From: an uncultured Bacteroides sp.
Lineage (GTDB): Bacteria; Bacteroidota; Bacteroidia; Bacteroidales; Bacteroidaceae
DNA length: 64,000 nt
NCBI GenBank assembly: GCA_900766195.1
Contig: CAAFUN010000006.1
Coordinates: forward strand, 158,627-222,626
Direction of reading: 5' to 3'
The translations under genes and the position numbers were made by a program. The first letter of the stretch is position 1, and the number at the start of each line of letters is the position of its first letter. Below the pieces are notes generated by a model that saw nothing but the letters and a program-made list of their open reading frames with translations, did no database searches and had not been told where the DNA came from. This document shows, piece after piece, positions 52,936 to 62,563 of this stretch.

Positions 52936-54063
52936 TTAATGCTTATGAGGATCTACTCCCGTATGAACTTCAACAATATGAGTAGGAGCCATTTCTACAT
53001 TGCGCCGATCTACCTGTCGCACAACGGCAGCGGCCAATTGTAAGAAGGAACGGCCGGTAACGGAATCTTCATTCAAGGCCACTGGAGCACCATTATCGCC
53101 ACTTTCACAAATACTTTGCACCAATGGTATCTGCCCCAACAAAGGAACATTCATTTCTTCAGCAAGCTTTTTGGTGCCTTCTTTGCCAAATATATAATAT
53201 TTATTCTCCGGCAGTTCGGCAGGAGTAAACCATGCCATGTTTTCAACCAATCCCAAGATAGGAACATTCACCTTGTCATTGGTAAACATATTGATACCCT
53301 TACGCGCATCAGCCAAAGCCACCGCTTGAGGGGTACTCACTACTACGATACCCGTAATAGCTAACGTTTGAACCAGAGTCAGATGAATATCACTGGTGCC
53401 CGGAGGCATATCAATAACAAAATAATCCAAGTCACCCCAATTAGCATCAGCTATAAGCTGTTTCAAGGCATTGCTAGCCATACCTCCACGCCAAAGGGTT
53501 GCCTGATCGGGATCGACAAAAAAGCCTATGGACAAAAGTTTTATACCATACTTCGCGATGGGTTCAATTAACTCCCGTCCATCTATTTCTTGCGCATACG
53601 GACGTGCATCTTCCACCTGAAACATCTTGGGTACGGATGGGCCAAAAATATCTGCATCCAACAGTCCCACCTTATAACCTAGTTTAGCCAATGCCACAGC
53701 CAGATTGGCTGCCACTGTAGATTTACCTACGCCACCTTTACCAGACGATACCCCTATAACATTTTTCACCTGAGGTAGTAATTTTCCAGGTTCGGGACGA
53801 GCAGCCTGTTTGCTCTCTACACTAATGTTCCCAACAATGTCTACATCTTTACCCACATACGTATGGATAGCAGCCTCAGCGGCTTTCACCACCGACTTGA
53901 TAAACGGATCGGTAGGCTTATCGAATATTAAAGAAAAAGAGACCTTATTTCCTTCAATACGAATGTTATCCGCTACCATTTCAGCCTCAACAAGATTCTT
54001 GCCGGTACCCGGATAACGCACTGTAGCCAGTGCATCTAAAATCATTTTTGGATATATAGCCAT
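52936..54063 (-). CDS. Mrp/ApbC-type iron-sulfur carrier ATPase
   Basis: A 375-aa P-loop ATPase. The N-terminal MIP18/DUF59 domain (about 1-85) is followed by the Mrp/NBP35 core with the deviant Walker A SSGKGGVGKSTVAANLAVAL, DADIFGPSVPKM and DYFVIDMPPGTSDIHLTL. The usual C-terminal CxxC that holds a bridging cluster is not evident; VENMAWFTP lies where Mrp proteins often have VENMSYF-C. It should carry Fe-S clusters to apo-proteins, with this caveat. The ATG at 54063 is used; an upstream in-frame extension overlaps trmB. It ends in a His-rich VDPHKH. Confidence 0.9.
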   Translation of the reverse strand: MAIYPKMILDALATVRYPGTGKNLVEAEMVADNIRIEGNKVSFSLIFDKPTDPFIKSVVKAAEAAIHTYVGKDVDIVGNISVESKQAARPEPGKLLPQVKNVIGVSSGKGGVGKSTVAANLAVALAKLGYKVGLLDADIFGPSVPKMFQVEDARPYAQEIDGRELIEPIAKYGIKLLSIGFFVDPDQATLWRGGMASNALKQLIADANWGDLDYFVIDMPPGTSDIHLTLVQTLAITGIVVVSTPQAVALADARKGINMFTNDKVNVPILGLVENMAWFTPAELPENKYYIFGKEGTKKLAEEMNVPLLGQIPLVQSICESGDNGAPVALNEDSVTGRSFLQLAAAVVRQVDRRNVEMAPTHIVEVHTGVDPHKH

Positions 54064-54064
54064 T

Positions 54065-54823
54065 TCACTTACTTTTTTGCAATCCGCTACGCTTACTGCG
54101 ATTGTAACTGCGATATTCATCCAACTCTATTTCAACATCAGGTTCTTGCAATACAACATCAGTCGGCAGATTGAATTTGATATACTTGATATTTAAACCA
54201 CGATCAAGCCATTGTTGTTCATAATAAGTCTTGATATTGAGAATTTCGTCGGCAAGTCCCGAGTGATACAAGTCTTCGGTCATTACTTCAACAGGCAACT
54301 TATTCTCCTCAATCATATAGCGGGTATAGGTATACATAAAGTTACTATCTGTTTTAAGATGGATAATTCCATCCGGAACCAGAAAGCTACGATATCTCTC
54401 CATGAAGAAAGTGGAAGTCAATCGTTTAGTGGCCTTCTTCATCTGAGGATCAGAAAAGGTTAACCAGACCTCACTCACCTCATTTGCTGCAAAAAAACGA
54501 TCTATGATTTCAATGTTTGTACGCAAAAAAGCAACATTTTTCATTCCCGTTTTCAACGATTCGGTAGCGCCGGTCCACATCCGGGATCCCTTTATATCCA
54601 CTCCAATGAAGTTCTTATCCGGAAACAACCGTCCAAGTCCCACTGTATATTCTCCACGCCCACAACCCAATTCTAAAACAACCGGATTGTTATTTTTAAA
54701 AAAATCTTTATTCCAATTTCCTTTCAATTCAAAAGGAACATTTTCTACCTCAGCATAAGGATATTCAAAAACATGCGGATAACTCGCCATATCGGCAAAT
54801 TTCGCCAACTTGCCTTTACTCAT
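54065..54823 (-). CDS. trmB: tRNA (guanine-N7-)-methyltransferase
   Basis: A 252-aa SAM-dependent enzyme that makes m7G46 in tRNA. The SAM site is VLELGCGRGEYTVGLG, followed by FIGVDIKGSRMW, and the tRNA-contacting VWLTFSDPQMKKATKRLTS (a DPWPKxxH equivalent with DPQMKKAT) and HLKTDSNFMY. It starts with a 4-bp overlap of the DUF975 gene stop and ends 1 bp before the Mrp start codon, so the three genes are read together. Confidence 0.94.
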   Translation of the reverse strand: MSKGKLAKFADMASYPHVFEYPYAEVENVPFELKGNWNKDFFKNNNPVVLELGCGRGEYTVGLGRLFPDKNFIGVDIKGSRMWTGATESLKTGMKNVAFLRTNIEIIDRFFAANEVSEVWLTFSDPQMKKATKRLTSTFFMERYRSFLVPDGIIHLKTDSNFMYTYTRYMIEENKLPVEVMTEDLYHSGLADEILNIKTYYEQQWLDRGLNIKYIKFNLPTDVVLQEPDVEIELDEYRSYNRSKRSGLQKSK

Positions 54824-55443
54824 GCAATATTTTCTTCAATAATAATACTTTCACTGTTATATTCACTTTTCAAATCTTCATAAAAAGCTACGTGCGAAGC
54901 TTCAACGTAAGGTATTAAGAAGAAAAAGCCTATTCCTATAGTCAACACACATAGAATAGCCCATCCAATAAAGCTCAGATCCATAAGAAATAACTTCATT
55001 TTATATCCTTTCATCATATCCATACTCTTCTCAATGGCACCATTATTACTCAATTCTGGATCATCTTTCAATATATAATTAGTCATTGCATACGAATAGC
55101 TCTTAACTATACCCGGGATTATTAGCAACAGTGTCCATAATAAAACATATATTTTAGCAAGCAACAGCGTTCCTAAAATACGAAAATAGTCTTTGAATCC
55201 ATCAAACAAATGTCCAAATTCAAGTCCTTCATGTCTTACTAGTGACAGAAAAGTAACGGAATAGCCATACATAACCGGCAGTAGCAATATTGATATGATA
55301 CGTAAAGAACCATAAGCGATATCACCATTCCATTGGGCTGCACCCTCTATAAGTAAATACACAAGGGTAATAATTGCAGCCATGCCCCAATTGCCTTCCA
55401 AAGCACTATATGCTTGAGCACGTAGTTTTGAATTTTGTTTCAT
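54820..55443 (-). CDS. DUF975-family integral membrane protein
   Basis: A 207-aa protein with about five membrane helices. The N-terminal pattern LRAQAYSALEGNWGMAAIIT and the internal LLIIPGIVKSYSYAMTNYIL are typical of DUF975, a family of unknown function. The gene overlaps trmB by 4 bp and follows ilvE by 19 bp. Confidence 0.85.
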   Translation of the reverse strand: MKQNSKLRAQAYSALEGNWGMAAIITLVYLLIEGAAQWNGDIAYGSLRIISILLLPVMYGYSVTFLSLVRHEGLEFGHLFDGFKDYFRILGTLLLAKIYVLLWTLLLIIPGIVKSYSYAMTNYILKDDPELSNNGAIEKSMDMMKGYKMKLFLMDLSFIGWAILCVLTIGIGFFFLIPYVEASHVAFYEDLKSEYNSESIIIEENIA

Positions 55444-55462
55444 AAGTCTAGTTATTTAGTTT

Positions 55463-56482
55463 TTATTCTACAATTGTTACCCACCCGTGTACATCAGGCT
55501 CATCACCATACTGTATAGCGCGCAATCTATTGTACAATTTAGTAGAAATAGGCCCTGGTTTACCATCTTTGGAGATGACATAAGATTTACCGGTTTCCAC
55601 ATCGTCAATACGTTCTATAGGGCTGATCACTGCTGCGGTTCCACATGCTCCGGCTTCTTCAAACAGGTTCAACTCTTCTTCAGGTACAGGACGACGCTCT
55701 ACTTTCATTCCCATATCTTCAGCCAGTTGCATTAGACTCCTATTGGTAATGGAGGGCAATATAGATGTGGATTTCGGCGTAATATATGTATTGTCACGAA
55801 TACCAAAGAAATTAGCAGCACCACACTCATCAATATATTTTTTCTCTTTAGCATCCAAATAAAATTCGCTGGAATAGCCTAAATCATGCGCTTTCTTATT
55901 GGCACGAAGACTGGCGGCATAGTTTCCACCCACTTTGTAAATGCCTGTTCCTAAAGGTGCAGAACGATCAAATTCACGAATAATGACATAAGGATTGGTT
56001 GAGAAACCGCCTTTAAAGTAAGGTCCTACGGGAGTGACGAAGACCACAAACAGATACTCACTTGCTGGATGTACACCGACTTGCGCACTCGTACCAATAA
56101 GCAGCGGACGAATATACAAAGAAGCTCCCGACTCATAAGGAGGGATAAAACGTTCGTTCAGCTTTACAGCTTTCAGTACAGCTTCTTTAAAACGCTCTGT
56201 AGAAAGCTCCGGCATCAAGATACCTCTACAAGTAGATTGCAGACGCGCTGCATTCTCCTCCAATCGAAAAATACGTATTTTCCCATCTTTACCACGAAAA
56301 GCCTTCAAACCCTCGAAAGCTTCCTGACCGTAGTGCAAAGAAGTTGCGGCCATGTGCAAAGGAATTGTTTCTTCACTACATATTTCCGTTTCACCCCACT
56401 TGTTATTGCGATAGTAAATTCTCACGTTATAATCTGTCTTCATATAGCCAAATGACAGATTAGCCCAATCTATTTCCTTCAT
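55463..56482 (-). CDS. ilvE: Branched-chain amino acid aminotransferase
   Basis: A 339-aa fold-type IV PLP enzyme of the type II (eukaryote-like) branch, catalysing the last step of Val, Leu and Ile synthesis and the first of their breakdown. The PLP lysine follows GGNYAASLRANKKA, and YLDAKEKKYIDECGAANFF and EEAGACGTAAVISPI are conserved. Length is normal for the type. It lies 75 bp downstream of xseB on the same strand. Confidence 0.95.
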   Translation of the reverse strand: MKEIDWANLSFGYMKTDYNVRIYYRNNKWGETEICSEETIPLHMAATSLHYGQEAFEGLKAFRGKDGKIRIFRLEENAARLQSTCRGILMPELSTERFKEAVLKAVKLNERFIPPYESGASLYIRPLLIGTSAQVGVHPASEYLFVVFVTPVGPYFKGGFSTNPYVIIREFDRSAPLGTGIYKVGGNYAASLRANKKAHDLGYSSEFYLDAKEKKYIDECGAANFFGIRDNTYITPKSTSILPSITNRSLMQLAEDMGMKVERRPVPEEELNLFEEAGACGTAAVISPIERIDDVETGKSYVISKDGKPGPISTKLYNRLRAIQYGDEPDVHGWVTIVE

Positions 56483-56557
56483 ATTTTGATATTTTAGTTA
56501 GCCCTCTACGTAGAAAGGATCCCTTTTTATTACATTATGCAACAAATTTAATTTTTA

Positions 56558-56764
56558 TTATTTACATTCTCCTTTTTCTGAGAGTATTTTTTTAATTTCC
56601 TCATCAGCTTTAGTCAGTTTTTCACTGCAAAAAGCGATGATTTCATTAGCTTCCTTTATTTTATCGGCAAGTTCATCAATTTCTAACTCATTATTGTCTA
56701 TTTGATGCACAATACTTTCTAAGCGTGCCATAGCTTGGGAATATGTTTCTTTTTTCTTTGCCAT
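56558..56764 (-). CDS. xseB: Exodeoxyribonuclease VII small subunit
   Basis: A 68-aa helical protein. The signature YSQAMARLESIVHQIDNNEL and the following Leu/Glu heptads are those of XseB, which binds XseA to form the single-strand-specific exonuclease VII. It follows xseA by 31 bp. Confidence 0.95.
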   Translation of the reverse strand: MAKKKETYSQAMARLESIVHQIDNNELEIDELADKIKEANEIIAFCSEKLTKADEEIKKILSEKGECK

Positions 56765-56795
56765 ATATGAAAATAAATTAATAGTTCTGATTGTA

Positions 56796-58028
56796 TTACC
56801 GTTTCTTTACTACAGAGTGAGCTTCACCACGATATAAACGAGTAACGATTTCATCACCCGTCTCCAACTCGTTTGCATCCTTCACAGCCTTACCGTTTTT
56901 TAAAGTAACACTATATCCACGCATCAGCTGTCTTTCGGGTGATGCGTCCTTAAGGCGTTGAGACAATAATTCCAACTGATGTCTACATTGGGCAAAAGAT
57001 AACGTAAGACTACGAGCGAGATCCTTTCGCACAGTTAATAATTCCATTTTAGATTGAGCCACTTTGCCAAATGCAACCGAGGGTATCCTGCTTCTGTAAG
57101 AGATTAGTGTCTGCCGCGCTTTATCAAGTCGATAAAGTACCCGCTCTTGCAAAGAAGCAATAAGCTGCTCTAAAGAACGGGCAGCTTCAGACATACGGTT
57201 TATGAGGTACTCTGCAGCTGCTGTAGGTGTCTTAACGCGAGTATGGGCAACAGAATCAAGAACAGTATCGTCTCGTTCATGGCCAATTCCTGTAATAACC
57301 GGAAGTGGAAACTGGGCACATGCAGCAGCCAGCAGATAAGTATCAAAGCCCGATAGATCGGAAGTAGCACCTCCACCACGGATAATCACCACTGCATCAA
57401 ACTCATTCTTTCGAATGAGTATTTTATCGAAAGCTGCAAGTATAGATTCTTCCATCCGGTCACCTTGCATCAGAGCAGGGAAAAGCTCCGCATAAAAGAA
57501 AAAACCATAAGGGTTGTGCAACAACTGATGGCAAAAATCGCCATACCCGGCAGCTGTATGCGAAGAGATAACAGCAATACGTTGAGGTAGAACAGGCATA
57601 TCCAACTCTTTATTCAGAGTCAGCACACCGTCTTCTTCCAGCTGCTTCAATATTTCACGCCGCCGATGCGCCATATCACCAAGGGTATAGCTGGGATCAA
57701 TATCCATTATTGTCAGAGCATAACCGTAGAGTTCATGAAAACTGACCGACACTTGTACCAAAACCTTAATGCCTGCAACAAATGTCTGTCCCGTAGCCTC
57801 TTCAAAGTAAGGTTTGAGCAAACGGAACACATTGGACCATATTGTTCCTCGTGCTTTTGCTATAAGATTATTGCTGCGTATATCCTTCTGCACAAACTCC
57901 ACATAGCAATGCCCATTGTTGACACGAACATCACTTAATTCAGCCTGCACCCAATAGGTATCAGGAAAGCATTGTTCCAAACCACGCTTTACCAATACAT
58001 TCAAGTCATAAAGTGAAAGTGCATCCAT
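56796..58028 (-). CDS. xseA: Exodeoxyribonuclease VII large subunit
   Basis: A 410-aa catalytic subunit. The N-terminal OB-fold (about 1-100) includes YWVQAELSDVRVNNGHCYVE; the catalytic domain has IAVISSHTAAGYGDF, VVIIRGGGATSDLSGFD, PVITGIGHERDDTVLD and RVKTPTAAAEYLINR. A C-terminal coiled coil follows. It degrades single-stranded DNA with XseB, whose gene is next. Length is near the lower end of the family. Confidence 0.96.
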   Translation of the reverse strand: MDALSLYDLNVLVKRGLEQCFPDTYWVQAELSDVRVNNGHCYVEFVQKDIRSNNLIAKARGTIWSNVFRLLKPYFEEATGQTFVAGIKVLVQVSVSFHELYGYALTIMDIDPSYTLGDMAHRRREILKQLEEDGVLTLNKELDMPVLPQRIAVISSHTAAGYGDFCHQLLHNPYGFFFYAELFPALMQGDRMEESILAAFDKILIRKNEFDAVVIIRGGGATSDLSGFDTYLLAAACAQFPLPVITGIGHERDDTVLDSVAHTRVKTPTAAAEYLINRMSEAARSLEQLIASLQERVLYRLDKARQTLISYRSRIPSVAFGKVAQSKMELLTVRKDLARSLTLSFAQCRHQLELLSQRLKDASPERQLMRGYSVTLKNGKAVKDANELETGDEIVTRLYRGEAHSVVKKR

Positions 58029-58067
58029 AATCTTATCTTTTTATATTCAAAGCACAGAAATTCAGCT

Positions 58068-59486
58068 TTATTTATTTGAAAAGCCTGTCATTTTCTGCTT
58101 ATAGTTTTCGTAGGCCTTCCAAAAATCAGGTACTCCATAACCATAGATATTATCAGGAAAGTTGGCTCTATTGCCCGATGCACGTATAAGTTCTATCAGA
58201 TCTTTTGCCGTTAAGGTGGGGCAAGCTTGCCATAAACAAGTCACCATACCACACATAATAGGCGATGAGAAAGAAGTTCCGTTTGCTCTGCCTTGGTTTC
58301 CACTCGTACGAATAACATCAGCTCCAAGCCCTACTGCCATTACATCAGGCTTAACCCTATGATCTGCCGTATTTCCAATAGAAGAGAAAGGAGCAAGCAC
58401 AGCCTTTTTATCTATGGCACCAACTGTCAATATATTATTTGCATCAGCAGGAGGGGTAATTTTTTTCCACGTCCCTATCCCTGAATTACCGGCGCTGCAC
58501 ACCAACACCATGCCTTTATCTGCTATACGGGAAGCTTCACGAGACATAAGAGAGTAATATCCGTTCAGATTACGATACTCATAATTCTTTGATTTATCAT
58601 CAAAAGTATAATAGCCTAAAGAAGTATTTATGACATCTACTCCTACACTATCAGCAAATTCTACTGCTGCAGCCCAATAATCCTGTTCTACCAGATTTTC
58701 GGAGTATTCATCTTCACTTCTGAGCAACCAAAAGGAAGCATCCGGAGCTGTACCGGTCATAACATCGGGTTTGTTCATTCCAATGCAAGACAGCACTTCC
58801 ATGCCATGACTACTTTCTGCAAAGATATCGGCTTTGGAATTTACAAAGTCCTTCGTTCCTAAAATCCGAATATTATCCATTGCCGTTATTTTGTCCACAT
58901 TGTGGAAACCGGCATCAATAACAGCTATTGTCATACCCTGCCCTCTGAATCCAGCCTCATGTAGCTTGTCGCCATTACTCATTTGTATCTGACGAGTAGC
59001 CGTGCCATAAATGCTATCCGGATGAATTGTCGGATGGTTTACCAATGAATCGCGTTTTGTAGCCATTGAAGGTTTGTCTGTTCCGGGAAGAGTCCAAACC
59101 TTTTCCGTAGAGCGAACAAATGGCAAGGCTGCTATGCGATTAATCAAAGTTGAATCATTGCAAGATACTGTCACGAAGTTATCCCACTTACCAGTGACAA
59201 CAATATGCACTCCCTGTTTGCGAATGATATCAATGTATTTTTTGCATACCGGCAAATCGGTAGAGTCAATAGTCAGCCCTTGTCGCTCTCGCCGTTCAAT
59301 GGATTTCTGCGATAGAAAAGTTTCAGGATGCCTCAACGAATATGTTGTAGCAGCCTTATCTTTCAAACTAATCCGATACTTAAGCGTATCTTGGTGAGCC
59401 GATACTCCTATGGTAAAGGAGACTAAGGCCAATACAAAGAACAATTTTTTCACGTCTTTAAAAATATTAGGAGTTATACAGCACAT
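58068..59486 (-). CDS. S8 subtilisin-like serine protease, exported
   Basis: A 472-aa secreted protease. The catalytic triad is in AVIDAGFH (D191), SSHGMEVLSCIG (H227) and NGTSFSSPIMCGM (S about 408); the oxyanion Asn is in VCSAGNSGIG. Residues about 30-130 look like a propeptide (DTLKYRISLKDKAATTY and following). The ATG at 59486 is listed, but a GTG at 59453 would give a cleaner signal peptide beginning at KKLFFVLALVSF. The gene lies 39 bp upstream of xseA on the same strand. Confidence 0.9.
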   Translation of the reverse strand: MCCITPNIFKDVKKLFFVLALVSFTIGVSAHQDTLKYRISLKDKAATTYSLRHPETFLSQKSIERRERQGLTIDSTDLPVCKKYIDIIRKQGVHIVVTGKWDNFVTVSCNDSTLINRIAALPFVRSTEKVWTLPGTDKPSMATKRDSLVNHPTIHPDSIYGTATRQIQMSNGDKLHEAGFRGQGMTIAVIDAGFHNVDKITAMDNIRILGTKDFVNSKADIFAESSHGMEVLSCIGMNKPDVMTGTAPDASFWLLRSEDEYSENLVEQDYWAAAVEFADSVGVDVINTSLGYYTFDDKSKNYEYRNLNGYYSLMSREASRIADKGMVLVCSAGNSGIGTWKKITPPADANNILTVGAIDKKAVLAPFSSIGNTADHRVKPDVMAVGLGADVIRTSGNQGRANGTSFSSPIMCGMVTCLWQACPTLTAKDLIELIRASGNRANFPDNIYGYGVPDFWKAYENYKQKMTGFSNK

Positions 59487-59757
59487 TCGTCATCAGGAAG
59501 AATAAAAAGACACTGCAAAACTTATTAAAACAAACAATAACCTCTCTCTTTAAAAGGCATAACATTTAGTATTGTGTACAAAGATAATGTCTTTGCACAT
59601 ACTATAAAAAAAAGCCTCTGAAAAAAGCCTATATACCAGTAAAAGCAGAATTATAAAATGCAATATAAATGTAACAACATTGAAATACGTACGACATCAT
59701 TTTTTTGATTAAAAGACTGCATCTTTGCAAATGAAACACATATTACATTTATATTTT

Positions 59758-60807
59758 ATGAGAAAAACAGCACTTATTCTCTTAGGCATCTCTTTTTTTT
59801 ATACAGCTTACGCCCAGCATTCATCAAATGAAGATGGCAAGAAGGTAGACAAAGAACAGTTGGAGACAAAAGACTACCTGCCAGAAATACATGGCACGAT
59901 CCGTACGAAGTTTGAGTATCAGACAGAAATGAATGCAAGTCGTTTCGAAGTACGTAATGCACGCCTTAGCGCAACAGGAAACGTACTGCCTTCAGTAGCT
60001 TATAAGGCGGAAATTGACCTCTCTGATGAAGGACAAATCAAGATGCTTGACGCTTACGCCCGTATTTTTCTACTACAAGATCTAACTGTCACTGCCGGAC
60101 AAATGCGAGTCCCCTTTACTATTGATGCACACCGTTCTCCTCATCAACAATACTTTGCCAACCGATCCTTTATTGCCAAACAAGTGGGCAACGTACGTGA
60201 TGTCGGGATGACAATTGGTTACAACGTAGAAGGTGCACTACCTATCATTTTGGAAGGAGGATTCTATAATGGTTCAGGATTAACCAACCAAAAGGAATGG
60301 CATAAAGAAGTAAACTTTTCGGGCAAAGCACAATTTCTTCCAGCCAAAGGAGTAAACGTCACATTAAGCGTACAAAGTATCAAACCTGAGACTGTCAGGA
60401 TGAACTCTTTTGACGTAGGAACTTATTATGAATTCGGACGATTTCACATTGAAGGGGAATATCTTTATAAACATTACTCAGACAACGCATTTAATGGTGT
60501 ACATTCTGTAAATAGCTTTATTAACTATGATCTTCCTGTATCAAAAGTCTTTCAAAAGATCTCATTCCTTGCGCGTTATGACATGATGACCAATCACAGT
60601 AATGGCACACCTAACTCAACAACGGGCTTATTGACCATAACCGATTATAAGCGTCATCGCGTCACAGGGGGGATAACCTGCAGCTTGAGCAAAGCATTCA
60701 AAACAGATTTGCGACTAAACTTCGAAAAATATTTTTATGCTAAAAACAGTATAGCCAAAGAATCAGAGCAAGACAAAATTGTTATAGAATTAATGATCCG
60801 GTTTTAG
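59758..60807 (+). CDS. OprO/OprP-like outer membrane porin
   Basis: A 349-aa beta-barrel protein. The ATG at 59758 begins a signal peptide (MRKTALILLGISFFYTAYAQ); an earlier in-frame ATG at 59725 adds an unlikely leader. The N-terminal EVRNARLSATGNVLPSVAYK, AGQMRVPFTIDAHRSP and the final aromatic residue (ELMIRF) fit the phosphate-selective porin O/P group. The substrate is unproven: no pst or phosphate genes lie nearby. CATCTTTG at 59720 resembles a -7 box. Confidence 0.82.
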   Translation: MRKTALILLGISFFYTAYAQHSSNEDGKKVDKEQLETKDYLPEIHGTIRTKFEYQTEMNASRFEVRNARLSATGNVLPSVAYKAEIDLSDEGQIKMLDAYARIFLLQDLTVTAGQMRVPFTIDAHRSPHQQYFANRSFIAKQVGNVRDVGMTIGYNVEGALPIILEGGFYNGSGLTNQKEWHKEVNFSGKAQFLPAKGVNVTLSVQSIKPETVRMNSFDVGTYYEFGRFHIEGEYLYKHYSDNAFNGVHSVNSFINYDLPVSKVFQKISFLARYDMMTNHSNGTPNSTTGLLTITDYKRHRVTGGITCSLSKAFKTDLRLNFEKYFYAKNSIAKESEQDKIVIELMIRF

Positions 60808-60939
60808 TAAGCAGTCTATCAGCCGGATTATTAAAAATGCTTTGTTCAAGATTGAAAAGGCTTATAAAATATCCGGCTATGCATTTCAATGCATAGCTTC
60901 CATCTTCACAGAATCATGTCCGAATAGGCTAGAAATTGG

Positions 60940-61593
60940 TTATTCTATAACTTTTACCCGTTCAGGATATCTCTCGGGAGCAACGGGTTGTTCATCAGGA
61001 TAACCCAAAGCTATATTTATAGCTACTTCATAACCATCTGGAATATTAATCGCATCTAAAATATCTTTATTCTCAGGCAGGTTAAGAACCGAAACCAAAG
61101 TTCCCAAGGGGCAAGTACCCAATCCCATCGCATGTGCACTCAGCAAAATATTCTGAAGCAAAATACCACAGTCTAAATAAGAAATGGCATTGCTTTTATC
61201 ACGGGCTATAACAATTACTGTCGGTGCGTGATGAAAAATACTGAAATCAGCCTCCTTGTATCGCGCAGCACTGCCTTTTAAGGTCTTTCCCTGAGCATAG
61301 TTCAAGAAACGTCGATTTATATCAGACAAAAGTTTGGCATTCTGAATCACTCTGATCTCCCAGGGTTGCTGGTTTAAAGCACTTGGGGCAAAGATTGCAC
61401 ATTTCATAATGGTATCAATCTGAGCCTTGCTCACCTGCATTTCTTTATATTTTCTGATAGACCTACGAGTCAGGATATTATCCAGTATAGCCTGCCGTTG
61501 TGTTCCGGTATAAGCTACCGGTGCTGGATCATGTTTACAACCACTCAACATAATAAATCCGATAAGAGTTAATAGATAAATATTTTTTTTCAT
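60940..61593 (-). CDS. Nitroreductase-family lipoprotein
   Basis: A 217-aa FMN-dependent nitroreductase-like protein. The core motifs are LTRRSIRKYKEMQVSKAQID, APSALNQQPWEIRVIQ, HAPTVIVIARD, SAHAMGLGTCPLG and NIALGYPDEQP. Unusually it starts with a lipoprotein signal (TLIGFIMLSGCKHDP), so it should sit outside the cytoplasmic membrane, where NAD(P)H is absent and another electron donor would be needed. It lies 46 bp downstream of the RnfD-like gene on the same strand, which could be that donor. Confidence 0.85.
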   Translation of the reverse strand: MKKNIYLLTLIGFIMLSGCKHDPAPVAYTGTQRQAILDNILTRRSIRKYKEMQVSKAQIDTIMKCAIFAPSALNQQPWEIRVIQNAKLLSDINRRFLNYAQGKTLKGSAARYKEADFSIFHHAPTVIVIARDKSNAISYLDCGILLQNILLSAHAMGLGTCPLGTLVSVLNLPENKDILDAINIPDGYEVAINIALGYPDEQPVAPERYPERVKVIE

Positions 61594-61639
61594 AATTATA
61601 TCACTATAATATTAATAATAGCCACTGAAAAAGCATAAT

Positions 61640-62512
61640 TCACGATACGAGGTTTGACAAATACCTGCGATAATAATAAATATACTTCAAAACCACGTAC
61701 ACTATAAAAAGATAGATTGCATAATTCATTAAATGATTAGCATATAAAGCAGAAACAGCAAAGGTAACTGTCAAAATAGCCAACACCAAACAAGCTGTAT
61801 TCTCAATGCGTAGCTTCCAGTTCGTATCCACGCCCCATGCTCTAGTATGAAATACACTGTTAATCCACTCGGTAAAGCCATTCAGTATTAAAATGGAATA
61901 TGACATATATTCATATTTCACTCCTGTCTTTATAAGTATCAGGGTTGAGACTCCAATCATAATGCCATAGAACAGTTTTCCCGGAGAAGTAACAGGACTG
62001 CTAGGCATATCAGTAGCCATAAAAACAGCAGCAAGCAATACCCCGGCCGTAGAATACTTCAGAGGCGTATCGCCTTGCAAAAGCCAGGTGCCAAGGACAA
62101 AAGTCGATAATAAACCCAGAGGGATATGCCAAGATATACGATTTCTAATTAGAAGATACATACCGCCCAATGCTATAGCAAGTACGGAATATTCTCCCAG
62201 TGCCCCACTCGTTTTGTAAATAAGTCCATCAGAGAGCACGTTTAGCACATCACTTTCAAAAAAGCTAAAGTTATGCAATGCAGGTACATTTATCGGGTAT
62301 TTCGCTACCCAAGCCGCTGCTCCACCCATAACAGCAGGAAAGAATACAGCCATCAATTCTCGCCCTACCAATGCAGGATTAAACCTGTTTTTTCCTATTC
62401 CTCCCCACAAAATCTTACCAAATAACACTGCAGTGCAGGCTCCAAAAGCAACAACCGGCAATGGAGTATTAGGTGAAATAATAAAGGCTAACAGCAATCG
62501 AGATTGTAATTT
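61640..62512 (-). pseudogene. RnfD/NqrB-like membrane subunit interrupted by IS256
   Basis: Some 290 codons of an RnfD-like polytopic protein remain: GKILWGGIGKNRFNPALVG, ALGEYSVLAIALGGMYLLIR, ISWHIPLGLLSTFVLGTWLL and VFMATDMPSSPVTSPGKLF all align by eye with RnfD. The gene is cut at 62512 by an IS256 element; the ATG at 62554 is IS sequence. The flank after the IS (63988-64000) continues the same frame as ERKLQSR once one 5-bp repeat is removed, so the gene was intact before the insertion. The SGAT motif that carries covalent FMN in RnfD is not seen in this part. The N-terminal part lies beyond the window. Confidence 0.8.
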
Positions 62513-62563
62513 AAACTGTGTCAGTAAAGAAAAAATTATTATCTTTACTAACACAGTTTTTTT

